A DNA stretch of 64,000 bases from Candidatus Alcyoniella australis (GCA_030765605.1 JAVCCG010000059.1:1-64000), one strand, 5' to 3'. Positions 51,230-60,882 are shown, counted from the stretch's first letter. The notes: generated by a model from the letters alone, not told the origin. Program-made: numbers and translations.

Positions 51230-52594
51230 TTAGAAGTAATCTAGTTTAACGGTGAACAGCTTCTCGATGCGCGGGATCATCCGCTTGCGGGCGAAGATCA
51301 CCACCCGGTCGCCGGCCTCGATCACGGTGCCGCCCTGGGGGATGATCGCCTGATTGCCGCGCACCAGTCCGCCGACGATCGAGCCTGCGGGAAAGTTCAT
51401 TTTGGACAGCGGCCGACCGACGATGTCGCTGGTCTCCAGCGCCTTGAACTCGAGCACCTCGGTGTTCTCGGTCAGCGGCGTGTCGCTGATCACGCTGCCG
51501 CGGCGGATGAACTGCAGGATGCGGTTGACCGCCAGCAGCCGCTTGCTGATCACGTTGTCGATGCCGATCACCGGCACCACGTTGATGTAGGCCGAGCGTT
51601 CGAGCATCGCGATCACCTTGGGCACGCCGATGCGTTTGGCCAGCAACCCGGCGATCACGTTCTCCTCGTCGTCCTCGCCCAGGGCGACGAAGGCGTCGAC
51701 ATCGTCGATGTTCTCGTCGTAGAGCAGGTCCGGATCGAGCACGTCACCTTGCAAAATCACCGATTGGTTGAGCTGTTGAGCCAGCCAGGTGCAGCGCTCG
51801 TAGTTGCGCTCGAGCAGCTTGACCTTCATCCCCGTGGCCTCGCACAGCTGGGCGAGCAAGAAACCCTCCTGTCCGCCGCCGCTGATGAACACCCGGCGGC
51901 AGGGCTGCGCGGGCTTGCCGAACAGGCTGAGGATCTCCTGCACCCGGTCGGGGGTGGTCGAGATCCAAACGAAGTCTCCGGACTCCAGCGTGGTGTCGCC
52001 GCGGGGGATTAAAAGCTCGTCGCCGCGCTCGACCGCCGCCACCAGCGCGCCGTTGCTCGGCTGCAGCGAGGACAGGTGCTGCAGCTCCTGCCCGGTGAGC
52101 TTGCAGCCCGAGGGGACGTTGAACCCCACCAGCCGCAGCTTGCCCTCGGCGAAGTCGTAGATCGCCTTGGCCGCGGGGATCAGCAACAGCTTGTGCAGGT
52201 ATTCGGCACTCTCGCGCTCGGGGTTGATCGCCAGATCGATCCCCAGGTGATCGCGGTCGAGCACCGAGGTCAGGTTGTAGTATTCCAGGTTGCGCACGCG
52301 GGCGATCTTGACCGAGGACGGGCTGTCGGCCTGGGCGATCAGGCAGGCGATCATGTTGGTCTCGTCCGAGGCGGTGACCGCGATGACCATCTCGGCCTCG
52401 GCGATGCCGGCCTCTTTGAGCAGCGCCGGCGACGAGCCCGAGCCGCACAGCACCTGGACGTCGAAGCTCTCCTGGGCGCGCCGCACCCGTTCGGGATCGA
52501 CGTCGATCAGCACCACATCTTTTTTCTCGTGTTCGACCAGCTGCTCGGCGATGTGGAATCCGACCTCGCCGCCGCCGATGATGATCACTCTCAT
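51230..52594 (-). CDS. trkA: Trk potassium channel regulator TrkA
   Basis: A 454-aa cytosolic protein with two RCK_N/RCK_C units. The first Rossmann motif is IIIGGGEVGFHIAEQL (residues 3-18). The second, VFISGGGQEGFLLAQL, starts near residue 232. Each is followed by a TrkA_C domain (e.g. PSGCKLTGQELQHL, NFPAGSIVGGLVRG). It binds nucleotide and opens or closes TrkH. Full length for the two-repeat form (about 450-460 aa). It overlaps the M17-N gene by 4 bp. Confidence 0.95.
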   Translation of the reverse strand: MRVIIIGGGEVGFHIAEQLVEHEKKDVVLIDVDPERVRRAQESFDVQVLCGSGSSPALLKEAGIAEAEMVIAVTASDETNMIACLIAQADSPSSVKIARVRNLEYYNLTSVLDRDHLGIDLAINPERESAEYLHKLLLIPAAKAIYDFAEGKLRLVGFNVPSGCKLTGQELQHLSSLQPSNGALVAAVERGDELLIPRGDTTLESGDFVWISTTPDRVQEILSLFGKPAQPCRRVFISGGGQEGFLLAQLCEATGMKVKLLERNYERCTWLAQQLNQSVILQGDVLDPDLLYDENIDDVDAFVALGEDDEENVIAGLLAKRIGVPKVIAMLERSAYINVVPVIGIDNVISKRLLAVNRILQFIRRGSVISDTPLTENTEVLEFKALETSDIVGRPLSKMNFPAGSIVGGLVRGNQAIIPQGGTVIEAGDRVVIFARKRMIPRIEKLFTVKLDYF

Positions 52595-53124
52595 GGAGCA
52601 TCCCTCATCGCCCGGCTGTGCTTATTGAGCACCGCCCCGACCTCGCGCAGCCGGTGTCTGCCGGCGACGATCGTCACGCTGACGTCTTCCAGACGTGTCT
52701 TGCGCTGGCGGTACTTGAACATCACTTCCTCGATCAGCCGCTCGGTGGCCATGGTGTACTCCAGGCCGGCCAACCCGACGCCGGGCAGCGGTAGGGCGAA
52801 TTCGTAGATGTTCATCTTGACCAGCGACTGCATCATGTAGCCCAGCACCTTGCAGTAGACCTCGAAGTCGTACTCCTTGAGCGGGCCCAGGCCGACTATT
52901 ATCACCTTGCTTGGACCGATCCGGCCCTCGGAGGGGAAAAGCAGCGTCTCAAAACGCTCGGCCGAGAAACGTTTTGCCATTACCAAGCGGCTTAAACGGC
53001 CGCAGATCCGCCAGTCGATCAGGCCCGAGCTGCCCTTGAGCGGGCGCTCCTCGCTAAACGCGCTGAGCACTACCGTTTCGACGTCCAGAGCGTCGATCGG
53101 ATCCGCGGTCACCCGGAAATCCAT
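52591..53124 (-). CDS. Stand-alone M17 leucyl-aminopeptidase N-terminal (macro-like) domain protein
   Basis: A 177-aa protein that resembles only the N-terminal domain of M17 aminopeptidases (PF02789): LDVETVVLSAFSEERPLKGS, FETLLFPSEGRIGPSKVIIV and GLGPLKEYDF. The rest of the domain is readable through KYRQRKTRLEDVSVTIVAG, but the catalytic metal domain is missing and no second ORF supplies it. In full enzymes this domain takes part in hexamer assembly and, in E. coli PepA, DNA binding. It may be a macro-type ligand-binding protein. Sits between nusB and trkA in the operon. Confidence 0.8.
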   Translation of the reverse strand: MDFRVTADPIDALDVETVVLSAFSEERPLKGSSGLIDWRICGRLSRLVMAKRFSAERFETLLFPSEGRIGPSKVIIVGLGPLKEYDFEVYCKVLGYMMQSLVKMNIYEFALPLPGVGLAGLEYTMATERLIEEVMFKYRQRKTRLEDVSVTIVAGRHRLREVGAVLNKHSRAMRDAP

Positions 53125-53128
53125 CGGC

Positions 53129-53554
53129 CTACCTGTTCCCCTTGTCCGGCCGCACGTGCTCTTTGGCGATGCGGTCCAGAATGCCGTTGACGAACGCGCC
53201 GGAGTCCTCGGTGCCGAACTTTTTGCCCAGTTCCACGGCCTCGTTCAGTGTGACGTTGCGCGGCACGTCGGGCACGTGCAGCAGCTCGAACACCGCCAGC
53301 CGCAGGATGTTGCGGTCCACCGTCGACATCCGCTCCAGGGTCCAGTTCTCGGAGGTCCCGGCGATCAGCAGGTCGAGCTCGCTACGGCGTTGCACGACTC
53401 CGCGCACCACGGAGCTGGCAAAGGTCATCAGCTCGGTGGGCACGCTGTGCGAGCGCCAGAACAGCTCGATCTGCTCCTCTGAATCGGAGTTGTTGTAGTC
53501 CAGCTGGTAAAGCAGCTGTAAGGCGCATTCGCGTGCCCGATGGCGGTTACCCAT
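53129..53554 (-). CDS. nusB: Transcription antitermination factor NusB
   Basis: A 141-aa all-helical protein of standard length. It starts MGNRHRARECALQLLYQLDY (the Arg-rich RNA-binding N-terminus) and contains IAGTSENWTLERMSTVDRNI and the conserved NEAVELGKKFGTEDSGAFVN with GILDRIA. It binds boxA RNA with NusE (S10) for rRNA antitermination. Placed directly after ribH, a very common bacterial order. Confidence 0.97.
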   Translation of the reverse strand: MGNRHRARECALQLLYQLDYNNSDSEEQIELFWRSHSVPTELMTFASSVVRGVVQRRSELDLLIAGTSENWTLERMSTVDRNILRLAVFELLHVPDVPRNVTLNEAVELGKKFGTEDSGAFVNGILDRIAKEHVRPDKGNR

Positions 53555-53569
53555 GGTTGTCGGTCCAAG

Positions 53570-54034
53570 CTATAGCGAGCGTATCAGGTTGGCAGTCTCA
53601 ACCGCCGACAACGCGGCGTCGTAACCCTTGTTGCCGGCCTTGGAGCCGGCGCGTTCAATGGCCTGCTCGATCGTGTCGCAGGTCAGAATGCCGAAGGCCA
53701 CCGGCACCTCGTGGTTGAGCGTGAGCTGGCCCAAGCCCTTGCTGACCTCGGCCGCCACGTAGTCGAAGTGCGGCGTGCCGCCGCGAATCACCGCGCCCAG
53801 ACAGATCACCGCGTTGAAACGCCCGGTGTCGGCCAGCCGTCGGGCCATTCCCGGGATCTCGAACGAGCCGGGCACCTTGACCACGGTAACATCGTCGTCG
53901 GCCGCGCCGTGGCGCAGCAGGGCGTCGAGGGCCCCCTCGAGCAGCCGCTCGGTGATGAACGAGTTGAAGCGGCTGACAATGATGCCGAACTTCAGCCCCT
54001 TGGCGTCGATCTTTCCCTCTATCGTCCTGGGCAT
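53570..54034 (-). CDS. ribH: 6,7-dimethyl-8-ribityllumazine synthase
   Basis: A 154-aa enzyme that joins 3,4-dihydroxybutanone phosphate and the ribityl-aminouracil to form lumazine. ATG 54034 has GGAGGGG just upstream and gives the standard length; 54058 is rejected. Motifs: [54 protein letters not shown] and the catalytic-loop end [19 protein letters not shown]. Forms icosahedral or pentameric shells in the family. Part of the ribD-ribE-ribBA-ribH run. Confidence 0.97.
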   Translation of the reverse strand: MPRTIEGKIDAKGLKFGIIVSRFNSFITERLLEGALDALLRHGAADDDVTVVKVPGSFEIPGMARRLADTGRFNAVICLGAVIRGGTPHFDYVAAEVSKGLGQLTLNHEVPVAFGILTCDTIEQAIERAGSKAGNKGYDAALSAVETANLIRSL

Positions 54035-54068
54035 GGTCCCCTCCAATGCCCGGCCCACACGGCCGGCC

Positions 54069-55274
54069 TCAGACTTTCTTTAGAATGTGCCCCATTTTAT
54101 CACGCTTGGTGCGCAGGTAGTCCACGTTGCTCTCCGTGGGCGTGATCTCGATCGAAACACGCTCGACCACTTCCAGGCCGTAGCCGTGGACGCCGACGAT
54201 CTTGCGCGGGTTGTTGGTCAGCAGCCGCACCTTGCGCAGCCCCAGCTCGACCATGATCTGCGCGCCGATGCCGTAGTCGCGCAAATCGGGCTTGAACCCG
54301 AGCTCGACGTTGGCCTCCACCGTGTCCAGCCCCTCGTCCTGCAGGTGGTAGGCAGCGATCTTGTTGGCCAGTCCGATGCCGCGCCCCTCCTGGAACATGT
54401 AGAGCAACACTCCGCTGCCCTCGGCGTCGATCTGGCGCATGGCCGCGTGCAGCTGGTTGCCGCAGTCGCAACGGCTGGAGCCCAATACGTCGCCGGTGAG
54501 GCACATCGAGTGTACCCGCACCAGCATCGAGCGCTCCGGATCGATCTCGCCCTTGACCAACGCCACGTGCTCGGCGCCGTCGATCTGCGAACGGTAGGCT
54601 ATGACTTCCCAGGCCCCGGCAAAGCTCGTGGGCAGGTGCGCCTGGGCTACCCGCTCCACGTGCCGCTCGTTGCGCATCCGGTACTCGATCAGGTCGGCGA
54701 TCGAGACGATCGGCAGATCGTGCTCCTCGGCCACCAGCTCCAGATCGGCCATGCGGGCCATGGTGCCGTCGTCCTTCATCACCTCGCAGATCACCCCCGC
54801 CGGGGTCAATCCGGCCAGGCGCGCCAAGTCGACCGAACCCTCGGTCTGGCCGGTGCGCACCAGCACACCGCCGGGCTTGGCCACGATCGGGAAAACGTGC
54901 CCCGGGCTGACCAGGTCGTCGGGCGTGGCCTCCGCGGCCATCGCGGCCTCGATCGTGCGCGAGCGGTCGTAGGCCGAGATGCCGGTGGTCACGCCGGTGC
55001 GGGCCTCGACGCTCACCGTGAAGTTGGTGGTGAAACGGCTGCGGTTGTCCTGGACCATCGCCCGCAGGTTGAGCTGCTCGGCCCGTTGCTCGTCGATGGT
55101 CAGGCAGATCAGTCCGCGGCCGTGTTTGGCCATGAAGTTGATCGCCTCGGGGGTGACCTTGTCGGCGGCCATGGTCAAGTCGCCCTCGTTCTCGCGGTCC
55201 TCGTCGTCGACGAGGATCACCATCCGACCCTCGCGGATGCGCTCGATGGCGATTTCAATGCTGGCAAACGGCAT
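54069..55274 (-). CDS. ribBA: Bifunctional DHBP synthase / GTP cyclohydrolase II
   Basis: A 401-aa fusion that supplies both riboflavin precursors. The N-terminal RibB half (about 1-200) has [17 protein letters not shown] and [16 protein letters not shown] for substrate and Mg. The C-terminal RibA half (about 205-401) has [20 protein letters not shown] with zinc Cys residues, then [17 protein letters not shown] and [17 protein letters not shown]. Both active sites look intact. Standard length. Confidence 0.97.
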   Translation of the reverse strand: MPFASIEIAIERIREGRMVILVDDEDRENEGDLTMAADKVTPEAINFMAKHGRGLICLTIDEQRAEQLNLRAMVQDNRSRFTTNFTVSVEARTGVTTGISAYDRSRTIEAAMAAEATPDDLVSPGHVFPIVAKPGGVLVRTGQTEGSVDLARLAGLTPAGVICEVMKDDGTMARMADLELVAEEHDLPIVSIADLIEYRMRNERHVERVAQAHLPTSFAGAWEVIAYRSQIDGAEHVALVKGEIDPERSMLVRVHSMCLTGDVLGSSRCDCGNQLHAAMRQIDAEGSGVLLYMFQEGRGIGLANKIAAYHLQDEGLDTVEANVELGFKPDLRDYGIGAQIMVELGLRKVRLLTNNPRKIVGVHGYGLEVVERVSIEITPTESNVDYLRTKRDKMGHILKKV

Positions 55275-55286
55275 GCGTGCCCTTCT

Positions 55287-55937
55287 TTATTTGAGGAACC
55301 CGGCCTCGGCCAGGCTCGTCATAGTGATCTTGCCCGGCTCCCCGCCTTGGCGCAGGGCCAGGAAGCGCTCGATATATTTGGCTATCAGGTCCGTTTCCAC
55401 GTTCACATCGTCGCCCGGTTCCAGATTTACAAGGCAAGTGGACTGGGCTGTATGCGGAATCAGCCCCACACTGAAACCCTGCTCGTCCACTGCGTTGACG
55501 GTCAGGCTCACCCCGTCAACCGCCACCGAGCCCTTTTCCACCAGATATGGCGCAAGCTCGGCTGAAACTTGCACGGAGACTACAATAAATGCGCTGGACT
55601 TGTCCACGCGCCGCACCACTCCCCGGCCGTCCACGTGCCCCTGGACAAAGTGGCCGCCGAGGCGGTCCGTGGCGAGCAGCGCCCGCTCGAGGTTGACCTC
55701 CCGGCCAATATTGAATTTGCCCAGGGTCGTGCGCTCCAGAGTCTCGGGCGAGACCTCGACGAAAAACACGTCGTTCTCGGTGCGGACCACGGTCTGGCAA
55801 ACGCCGTTGATGCTGATCGATTCGCCGATCTCGAAGCTGTGCACGGGCAGCGAGCTGCGCACTCCCAGCAGCAGCATCTTGCCGCTGCGCTGGGCCCTGA
55901 CCACCGCTCCGCGATCCTGAATCAAGCCGGTGAACAT
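55287..55937 (-). CDS. ribE: Riboflavin synthase alpha chain
   Basis: A 216-aa enzyme that dismutates two lumazines to riboflavin. It has two tandem lumazine-binding beta-barrels: the first starts [13 protein letters not shown] with [12 protein letters not shown], the second starts around residue 98 ([12 protein letters not shown]) with [15 protein letters not shown]. The C-terminal helix used for trimer formation is present. Separated by 4 bp from ribD. Confidence 0.97.
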   Translation of the reverse strand: MFTGLIQDRGAVVRAQRSGKMLLLGVRSSLPVHSFEIGESISINGVCQTVVRTENDVFFVEVSPETLERTTLGKFNIGREVNLERALLATDRLGGHFVQGHVDGRGVVRRVDKSSAFIVVSVQVSAELAPYLVEKGSVAVDGVSLTVNAVDEQGFSVGLIPHTAQSTCLVNLEPGDDVNVETDLIAKYIERFLALRQGGEPGKITMTSLAEAGFLK

Positions 55938-55941
55938 CGCG

Positions 55942-57066
55942 CTACTCCCTTTGCGAACGGTCGGCGATCAGCCCGCTGAGGTGCAGGTTGTCGCCCAGCC
56001 GACGCTGTTTGACATCGCGCAGCCTGAAGGCCTGCGACAGCTCGGCCACGCCTTGGCCGCCCACGGCCGTGGGAGCCCCCTGGCCGCCGATAATCAGCGG
56101 TGCGATCACAAAATGCACCCTGTCGATCAGGCCGGACTCGAGGCAAGAATAGTGGATCGTCGATCCGCCCTCAACCAGTACCGAGCAGATCCCGTCCGAG
56201 CCCAGGGCGCGGAACAAGTAGCGCAGATCGACCCGGCCTCGGCCGTCGTCCGGGCAGCGCAACACGCGCGCGCCGCGCTCGCCCAGGCGCGCGGCCTTAT
56301 CTTCGTCAGCCGCGTCCAGACAGGCCACCAGCGTATGGGACGGCAGCTTGGGGTCCAGCAGCTTTGCGTCCAGGGGAATGCGCAGCCGCGAATCGACCAC
56401 CACCCGCAACGGCGAGACCGCTCCGCGCAGGCGGCAGGTCAGCTCCGGGTCGTCGGCCAACAGCGTACCGATGCCCACCAGCACCGCGTCGCAACGCCGT
56501 CGCAGGCCGTGGGCCATGCGCCGCGCGCGCTCGTTGCTGATCCAGCGACTGCTGCCGGTGCGCGTGGCGATCTTGCCGTCGAGGCTCGTCGCGGCCTTGA
56601 GCACGCCAAAGGGCATGCCGCTGACAACGTGTTTTGAAAATGCCTCGTTGAGCTCCAGGCATTGAGCCTCGAGCACGTTGCGCGCTACCTCGATGCCGGC
56701 GGCCTCCAGCGCGTCGAATCCGCAGCCGCCGACCAGCGGGTTGGGATCGCGCATCCCGGCCACCACCCGTCGTATTCCGCTCTGGATGATCAGCTCAGTA
56801 CACGGCGGGGTGCGGCCCTGATGGCAGCACGGCTCGAGGTTGACCACGACGGTTGCGCCGCGCGCCAGTTCCCCGGCGCGCTCCAATGCCATGCGCTCGG
56901 CGTGGGGCTCGCCGGCTCGGCGGTGATAGCCCTGGGCCACGATCTTGCCATCGCGCACGACAAGCGCGCCGACCAACGGGTTGGGTGAGACCGTGCCCTC
57001 GCCCCGGCGCGCCAGGCTCAGGGCCCGGCGCATCCAGCGGCAATCGGCTTCGTCAATTCGGGACAT
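55942..57066 (-). CDS. ribD: Riboflavin deaminase/reductase
   Basis: A 374-aa two-domain enzyme for the second and third pathway steps. The N-terminal zinc deaminase has PHAERMALERAG and EPCCHQGRTPPCTE. The C-terminal reductase begins around residue 150 with GMPFGVLKAATSLDGKIATR and includes SRWISNERARRMAHGLRRRC and EGGSTIHYSCLESGLID. No FMN riboswitch precedes it; control would be through the operon promoter. Confidence 0.97.
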   Translation of the reverse strand: MSRIDEADCRWMRRALSLARRGEGTVSPNPLVGALVVRDGKIVAQGYHRRAGEPHAERMALERAGELARGATVVVNLEPCCHQGRTPPCTELIIQSGIRRVVAGMRDPNPLVGGCGFDALEAAGIEVARNVLEAQCLELNEAFSKHVVSGMPFGVLKAATSLDGKIATRTGSSRWISNERARRMAHGLRRRCDAVLVGIGTLLADDPELTCRLRGAVSPLRVVVDSRLRIPLDAKLLDPKLPSHTLVACLDAADEDKAARLGERGARVLRCPDDGRGRVDLRYLFRALGSDGICSVLVEGGSTIHYSCLESGLIDRVHFVIAPLIIGGQGAPTAVGGQGVAELSQAFRLRDVKQRRLGDNLHLSGLIADRSQRE

Positions 57067-57076
57067 TTGCGCAGCC

Positions 57077-57559
57077 TCAGGACCCGGCCTTGTCCGAGCC
57101 GCGGCCGCCCTCGCCCAACAGTCCGCGGATCTCCTCCATGAACTCGTTGACGTCCTGGAAGTCGCGGTAGACCGAGGCGAAGCGCACGTAGGCCACCTTG
57201 TCCAGCTCGGCCAGGCGCTGCATCACCAGTTCGCCGATGGCCTGCGAGTCGATCTCGCGCTCGCCCAGATCCTGGAAGTGCTGCTCCACTCTGTCGGCCA
57301 GTCCTTCCATCTCTTCGATGCTCACCGGCCGTTTCTCACAGGCCCGGCGCACGCCGGAGAGCAGCTTCTTGCGGTCAAAGGCCTGGCGCGTGCCGTCCTT
57401 TTTAATTACCAGCGGCAGCACCTCTTCGACCCGCTCGTAGGTGGTAAAGCGCCGCAGGCACTTGTCGCACTCGCGGCGGCGACGCACCACGTTGCCGTCC
57501 CGGCGGTAGCGAGAGTCGAGCACCTTGTTGTCCATGCTTCCGCAGTAAGGGCACCTCAT
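57077..57559 (-). CDS. nrdR: Transcriptional repressor NrdR
   Basis: A 160-aa zinc-ribbon/ATP-cone repressor of ribonucleotide reductase genes. The zinc ribbon is [17 protein letters not shown] with the second pair in CDKC (about 31-34). The ATP-cone runs about 46-136 with [20 protein letters not shown] and [13 protein letters not shown]. Its start overlaps the deaminase gene by 4 bp. Its position before ribD is common in bacteria. Confidence 0.97.
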   Translation of the reverse strand: MRCPYCGSMDNKVLDSRYRRDGNVVRRRRECDKCLRRFTTYERVEEVLPLVIKKDGTRQAFDRKKLLSGVRRACEKRPVSIEEMEGLADRVEQHFQDLGEREIDSQAIGELVMQRLAELDKVAYVRFASVYRDFQDVNEFMEEIRGLLGEGGRGSDKAGS

Positions 57560-58035
57560 GCGTCCTCCTTTTGGGCCACGGCCGACGGCTGGTAGCGCAG
57601 TAGCTCGATCCCGCTTTGCTGCAACATCTGCGCGGACAGCTCGTCAGCGTACTGCGCCTCGTAAACAATGCGCTGGATCCCGGCGTTGATAATCATCTTG
57701 GCGCAAATCACGCAGGGGAAGGTGTTGCAGTACAGCGTGGCACCTTTGATGCTCGTGCCGTGGTACGCGGCCTGGATGATCGCATTTTGCTCGGCGTGCA
57801 ACCCACGGCACAGCTCGTGGCGCTGGCCCGAGGGGACGTTCTGCCGCTGGCGTTCGCACCCGGTCTCCGCGCAGTGCGGCAGCCCTTTGGGCGCGCCGTT
57901 GTAGCCTGTGGCCAGAATGTTGCGATCCTTGACGATCACCGCTCCGACCTTGCGCCGCAGGCAGGTCGAGCGTTTGGACGCCAAGTGCGAGAACTCGATG
58001 AAGTAGGTATCCCAGTCGGGTCTGGATTCGCTCAC
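57556..58035 (-). CDS. dCMP deaminase-family protein (ComEB-like)
   Basis: A 159-aa cytidine/deoxycytidylate deaminase-like enzyme. Zinc ligands: the His and catalytic Glu in [13 protein letters not shown] and the Cys pair in [16 protein letters not shown]. The opening [20 protein letters not shown] is typical, and an extra Cys/His region ([11 protein letters not shown]) marks the ComEB/dCMP deaminase type. It makes dUMP for thymidylate synthesis, which fits the nearby nrdR. Overlaps rpiB by 4 bp. Confidence 0.93.
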   Translation of the reverse strand: MSESRPDWDTYFIEFSHLASKRSTCLRRKVGAVIVKDRNILATGYNGAPKGLPHCAETGCERQRQNVPSGQRHELCRGLHAEQNAIIQAAYHGTSIKGATLYCNTFPCVICAKMIINAGIQRIVYEAQYADELSAQMLQQSGIELLRYQPSAVAQKEDA

Positions 58036-58481
58036 TCGCGGTCCTCCCGGTCCAGGGCCATGATTTTTTCGACCCGGCGCGCGTGGCGTCCGCCCTCAAA
58101 GGGCTGCTCTAAAAAAGCCTCGACGATCGCCCGGGCCAATCCCGGGCCGACCACCCGTTCGCCCATGCACAGCACGTTGGCGTCGTTGTGCGCGCGGCTC
58201 ATCCGCGCCATGTACGGGTCGGTGCACAACGCGGCGCGCACGCCGGCGACGCGGTTGGCCGTAATGCTCATGCCGATGCCGGTGCCGCAGACCAAAATCC
58301 CGTGCTCGCATTCGCCGTTGGCCACGACCTGCGCCAGCCGCACCGCGAAATCGGGATAGTCAACAGACTCCGGCGAGTCGGTTCCCAGGTCCAGCGCCTC
58401 GTGCCCGGCCGCTGAGAGCCATTGCAGCACCTGCTTTTTAAGGCCGTATCCGCCGTGATCAACAGCAACCGCGATCTTCAT
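58032..58481 (-). CDS. rpiB: Ribose-5-phosphate isomerase B
   Basis: A 149-aa enzyme interconverting ribose-5- and ribulose-5-phosphate. ATG 58481 follows GGAG by 7 nt; the TTG codon just before it is not needed. Motifs: [35 protein letters not shown], and the active Cys in [20 protein letters not shown]. Ribulose-5-phosphate feeds RibB in the same operon. Confidence 0.96.
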   Translation of the reverse strand: MKIAVAVDHGGYGLKKQVLQWLSAAGHEALDLGTDSPESVDYPDFAVRLAQVVANGECEHGILVCGTGIGMSITANRVAGVRAALCTDPYMARMSRAHNDANVLCMGERVVGPGLARAIVEAFLEQPFEGGRHARRVEKIMALDREDRE

Positions 58482-58505
58482 CAACTCGTCTCCTCATAGC
58501 CCGAA

Positions 58506-60359
58506 TTACTGCCGAAGCTTCCAACGGCGATGGGTCCACAGCCACTGCTCGGGATAGCGCCGCACCAGATCCTCGATCAGCGCGTTGATCGCCCGCGTAT
58601 TGCGCCGCACGTCGCGCTGCGCATCGTCACTGCGCTCCAGTTCGAGCGGATCGAGCAACACCACCCGGTGTTGATCCTCGTCGTGCCACACGCCGTAGCC
58701 CGGAATGATCAGCGCGTTTTGCTGCGCGGCCAGGCGCGCCGGAAAATCAAGCGTGCTCACCGCGCGACCGAAGAGGTCGACGAAGATCCCCTGTCCGCTT
58801 GGCATGTTCTGGTCGACCACCGCCACTGCCATCTCGCCCTCGTGCAGCCGTTGGACCACTTGGGTCTCCGAATCACGACCAGGGATCCAGGCCACCGCGT
58901 TGTCGCGACGGATCTGCACCATTCGCTCGTTGAGCAACGGCTGGCCGATGCTCCGGGCGACCAGGCTGATTTTATACCCGCGCTGGGCCAGCGCATACAG
59001 CGCCAGCTCCCAATCGCCCAAGTGCAGACCGACCAGGATCACCGGACGGCCCGAATCGCGGGCCGCGTCCAAATGCTCGAGCCCCTCGAAAATCACCCGC
59101 TGCTCGAAGAATGTCGCGTCGAGCATTGGCGCGCGAAGGTAGAGCATGATGTTGCGCGCGCTGATCTGCATGCTGCGCTTGAGGATCGCCGCGCACTGCG
59201 CGCGCGTCAGCTCGTCGCCTCGGGCCCACAGCAGGTTGCTCATCCCGATCCGCCGCTGTTCGCGCAGCAGGCAATGGCCCAGCAATCCCAGGCGGTCGGC
59301 GCTGTGCGTCGCGCCCTGCCAGGTTTTGGACCAGGCCCAGGCCTCGGCCAACCGCAGACCCGGCCGCAACGCCAGTCGCTCCAAGGCCCACTGCCCGGCA
59401 CTGCGCTTGCGGCTTTGCGCCGCCGTCTTGTACAGCCGCGGCCGTTCGTCCGAAGGACGGGTTTTCCAGCGGCGGTGCATCCAGACCCACTCGGTGGGGT
59501 GTTCGACGATGTTGCGCTCGATCGCCGCGGTGTGCAGCGCGGTGTTGGCGCGCACGTCGGCCTCGGCCACGCCGCTGCGGATCAGCCTAAACGGCTCGCC
59601 GATGGTCACGCACACGTCGCCGCGCTCGTCGCGGGTGGCAAAGGCGGGCAGCACCGGAGTCTTGAACTTGAGCGCCAGTTTGGCCGCTGCGCTGGGCGTC
59701 CAGGCGCTACGGCCGAAGAACGGGACGAAGGTCCCCGGGACTTTGGTGTCCTGATCGATCAGCAGCCCAAGCACCTCGTTGTTCCTGAGCACGCGCAGCA
59801 GCTGCTTGGTGCCTGAGATGTCGCCGCGCTGCAGTACGCGCAGACCGCGGCTCTCGCGCCACTGGTTTAGCCGCTGGTTGATCCGCTCATCGTACAGCCC
59901 GCGCGCCACCACGTGCAGCGGATAGCCGTGCTCGGCAGCGCCCGCGGCGGTCGCCTCCCAGTTGCAGCTGTGCGAGGTGATGATGATCGCACCGCACCCG
60001 AGGTCCAGGGCGCGGTCGAGATTCTCCAGACCTTTAAAATGTACGTGATCCAGCAGCTGGACGCCCGGCGCGTCGAACGCCAACAGCTCGAACATCGAGC
60101 GCCCGAGCTCGGCGAACGATTCGCGGCCAATGGCAACGCGCTCAGCCTCGGTGGTCGAGCTGCCGAAGGCGATCCGCAGGTGTTTGAGCGCCAGACGCCG
60201 ATCGCCGCGCACCACGCCGAACGCCAAGCGGCCCAGAATCGCTCCCAAGCGTCTGGCGCCGGGCACGCTGAGGCGTCGGCCCAGGCCGGTGAGCAGCCCG
60301 AACCCGAGAAACAGCGCGTTGTTCTTGATCCGTTTGACGTAACGGCGGGACGCCGCCAT
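58506..60359 (-). CDS. Tandem-fused lipid A biosynthesis acyltransferase (two LpxL/LpxM domains)
   Basis: A 617-aa protein of two complete LpxL/HtrB-type acyltransferase domains. ATG 60359 is chosen because GAGGA lies 4-5 nt upstream and it overlaps the preceding stop as TGATG. Domain 1 (about 1-300) has the catalytic His-Glu motif THSCNWEATAAG-like (TSHSCNWE) and ends HPTEWVWMHRRWKTRP. Domain 2 (about 330-617) has GLHLGDWELALYALA and ends YPEQWLWTHRRWKLRQ. Single-domain members are about 300 aa, so this is a head-to-tail fusion that may add both secondary acyl chains to lipid A. It directly follows an atypical ACP gene, which may be its donor or helper. Confidence 0.93.
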   Translation of the reverse strand: MAASRRYVKRIKNNALFLGFGLLTGLGRRLSVPGARRLGAILGRLAFGVVRGDRRLALKHLRIAFGSSTTEAERVAIGRESFAELGRSMFELLAFDAPGVQLLDHVHFKGLENLDRALDLGCGAIIITSHSCNWEATAAGAAEHGYPLHVVARGLYDERINQRLNQWRESRGLRVLQRGDISGTKQLLRVLRNNEVLGLLIDQDTKVPGTFVPFFGRSAWTPSAAAKLALKFKTPVLPAFATRDERGDVCVTIGEPFRLIRSGVAEADVRANTALHTAAIERNIVEHPTEWVWMHRRWKTRPSDERPRLYKTAAQSRKRSAGQWALERLALRPGLRLAEAWAWSKTWQGATHSADRLGLLGHCLLREQRRIGMSNLLWARGDELTRAQCAAILKRSMQISARNIMLYLRAPMLDATFFEQRVIFEGLEHLDAARDSGRPVILVGLHLGDWELALYALAQRGYKISLVARSIGQPLLNERMVQIRRDNAVAWIPGRDSETQVVQRLHEGEMAVAVVDQNMPSGQGIFVDLFGRAVSTLDFPARLAAQQNALIIPGYGVWHDEDQHRVVLLDPLELERSDDAQRDVRRNTRAINALIEDLVRRYPEQWLWTHRRWKLRQ

Positions 60360-60598
60360 CAATCCTCTTCGATCCGCTCGTTCACGGTCTGAATTACGTC
60401 GGCGAGCGTCTCCCAACCCTCGACTTCGTCCTCGGCAATTTCGACTTCGAATTCCTCGGACAGCAGCTCGGCGAGCACTTCCAGGTCGTAGGGGTCGGCA
60501 CCAAAATCATCGGCCAAAAAAGCGCCGTCCACTACTTCGTCGTCGTCCAATTCGAGGTGCTCGGCAACCAGTTCCCGAATGCGAACCTCGATGCTCAT
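60359..60598 (-). CDS. Acyl-carrier-protein-like protein lacking the phosphopantetheine Ser
   Basis: A 79-aa acidic helical protein with the ACP fold (IRELVAEHLELDDDEV, LAELLSEEFEVEIAEDEV). The invariant GADSLD that carries the 4'-phosphopantetheine Ser reads GADPYD here: Pro36 sits in the place of the Ser (codon CCC at about 60491-60493). It therefore cannot be charged in the usual way. It may be a structural partner of the acyltransferase it overlaps, or a degenerated ACP. It lies 9 bp downstream of a normal acpP. Confidence 0.85.
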   Translation of the reverse strand: MSIEVRIRELVAEHLELDDDEVVDGAFLADDFGADPYDLEVLAELLSEEFEVEIAEDEVEGWETLADVIQTVNERIEED

Positions 60599-60607
60599 GG
60601 GCGGCTC

Positions 60608-60859
60608 CTAATTACTTTTGAATTTATCGATGAGGTAGTCGATCACGTCCTGAACCACGCTGACCTTCTCGGCGGCCTCATCGGGGATCTCACCGATGTC
60701 GAACTCGTCCTCGATGGCCATGATCAGCTCGACCACGTCCAGGGAGTCCGCACCGAGGTCCTTGATGAACTCGGCATCGTTGCGAATCTGGTCTGCGTCT
60801 ATCTCAAGTTGCTTGGCAATCAGCTTCTTAACCTGTAGCTCGATCTCGACTGTATTCAT
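60608..60859 (-). CDS. acpP: Acyl carrier protein
   Basis: An 83-aa ACP. ATG 60859 has GGGGAGGAG just upstream; longer readings into fabG are rejected. The phosphopantetheine site is Ser39 in [19 protein letters not shown], followed by [19 protein letters not shown]. It carries growing acyl chains for fabD/fabG and for lipid A. Standard length and acidity. Confidence 0.97.
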   Translation of the reverse strand: MNTVEIELQVKKLIAKQLEIDADQIRNDAEFIKDLGADSLDVVELIMAIEDEFDIGEIPDEAAEKVSVVQDVIDYLIDKFKSN

Positions 60860-60882
60860 GGCTCCTCCCCTTGCCTCCTGAT

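Noticed and set aside
54087-55565. 492-aa plus-strand ORF
   Set aside because: Antisense of ribBA, which has both active sites intact.
57066-57100. FMN riboswitch upstream of ribD
   Set aside because: Only 10 bp separate nrdR and ribD, and no RFN consensus is visible near any rib gene.
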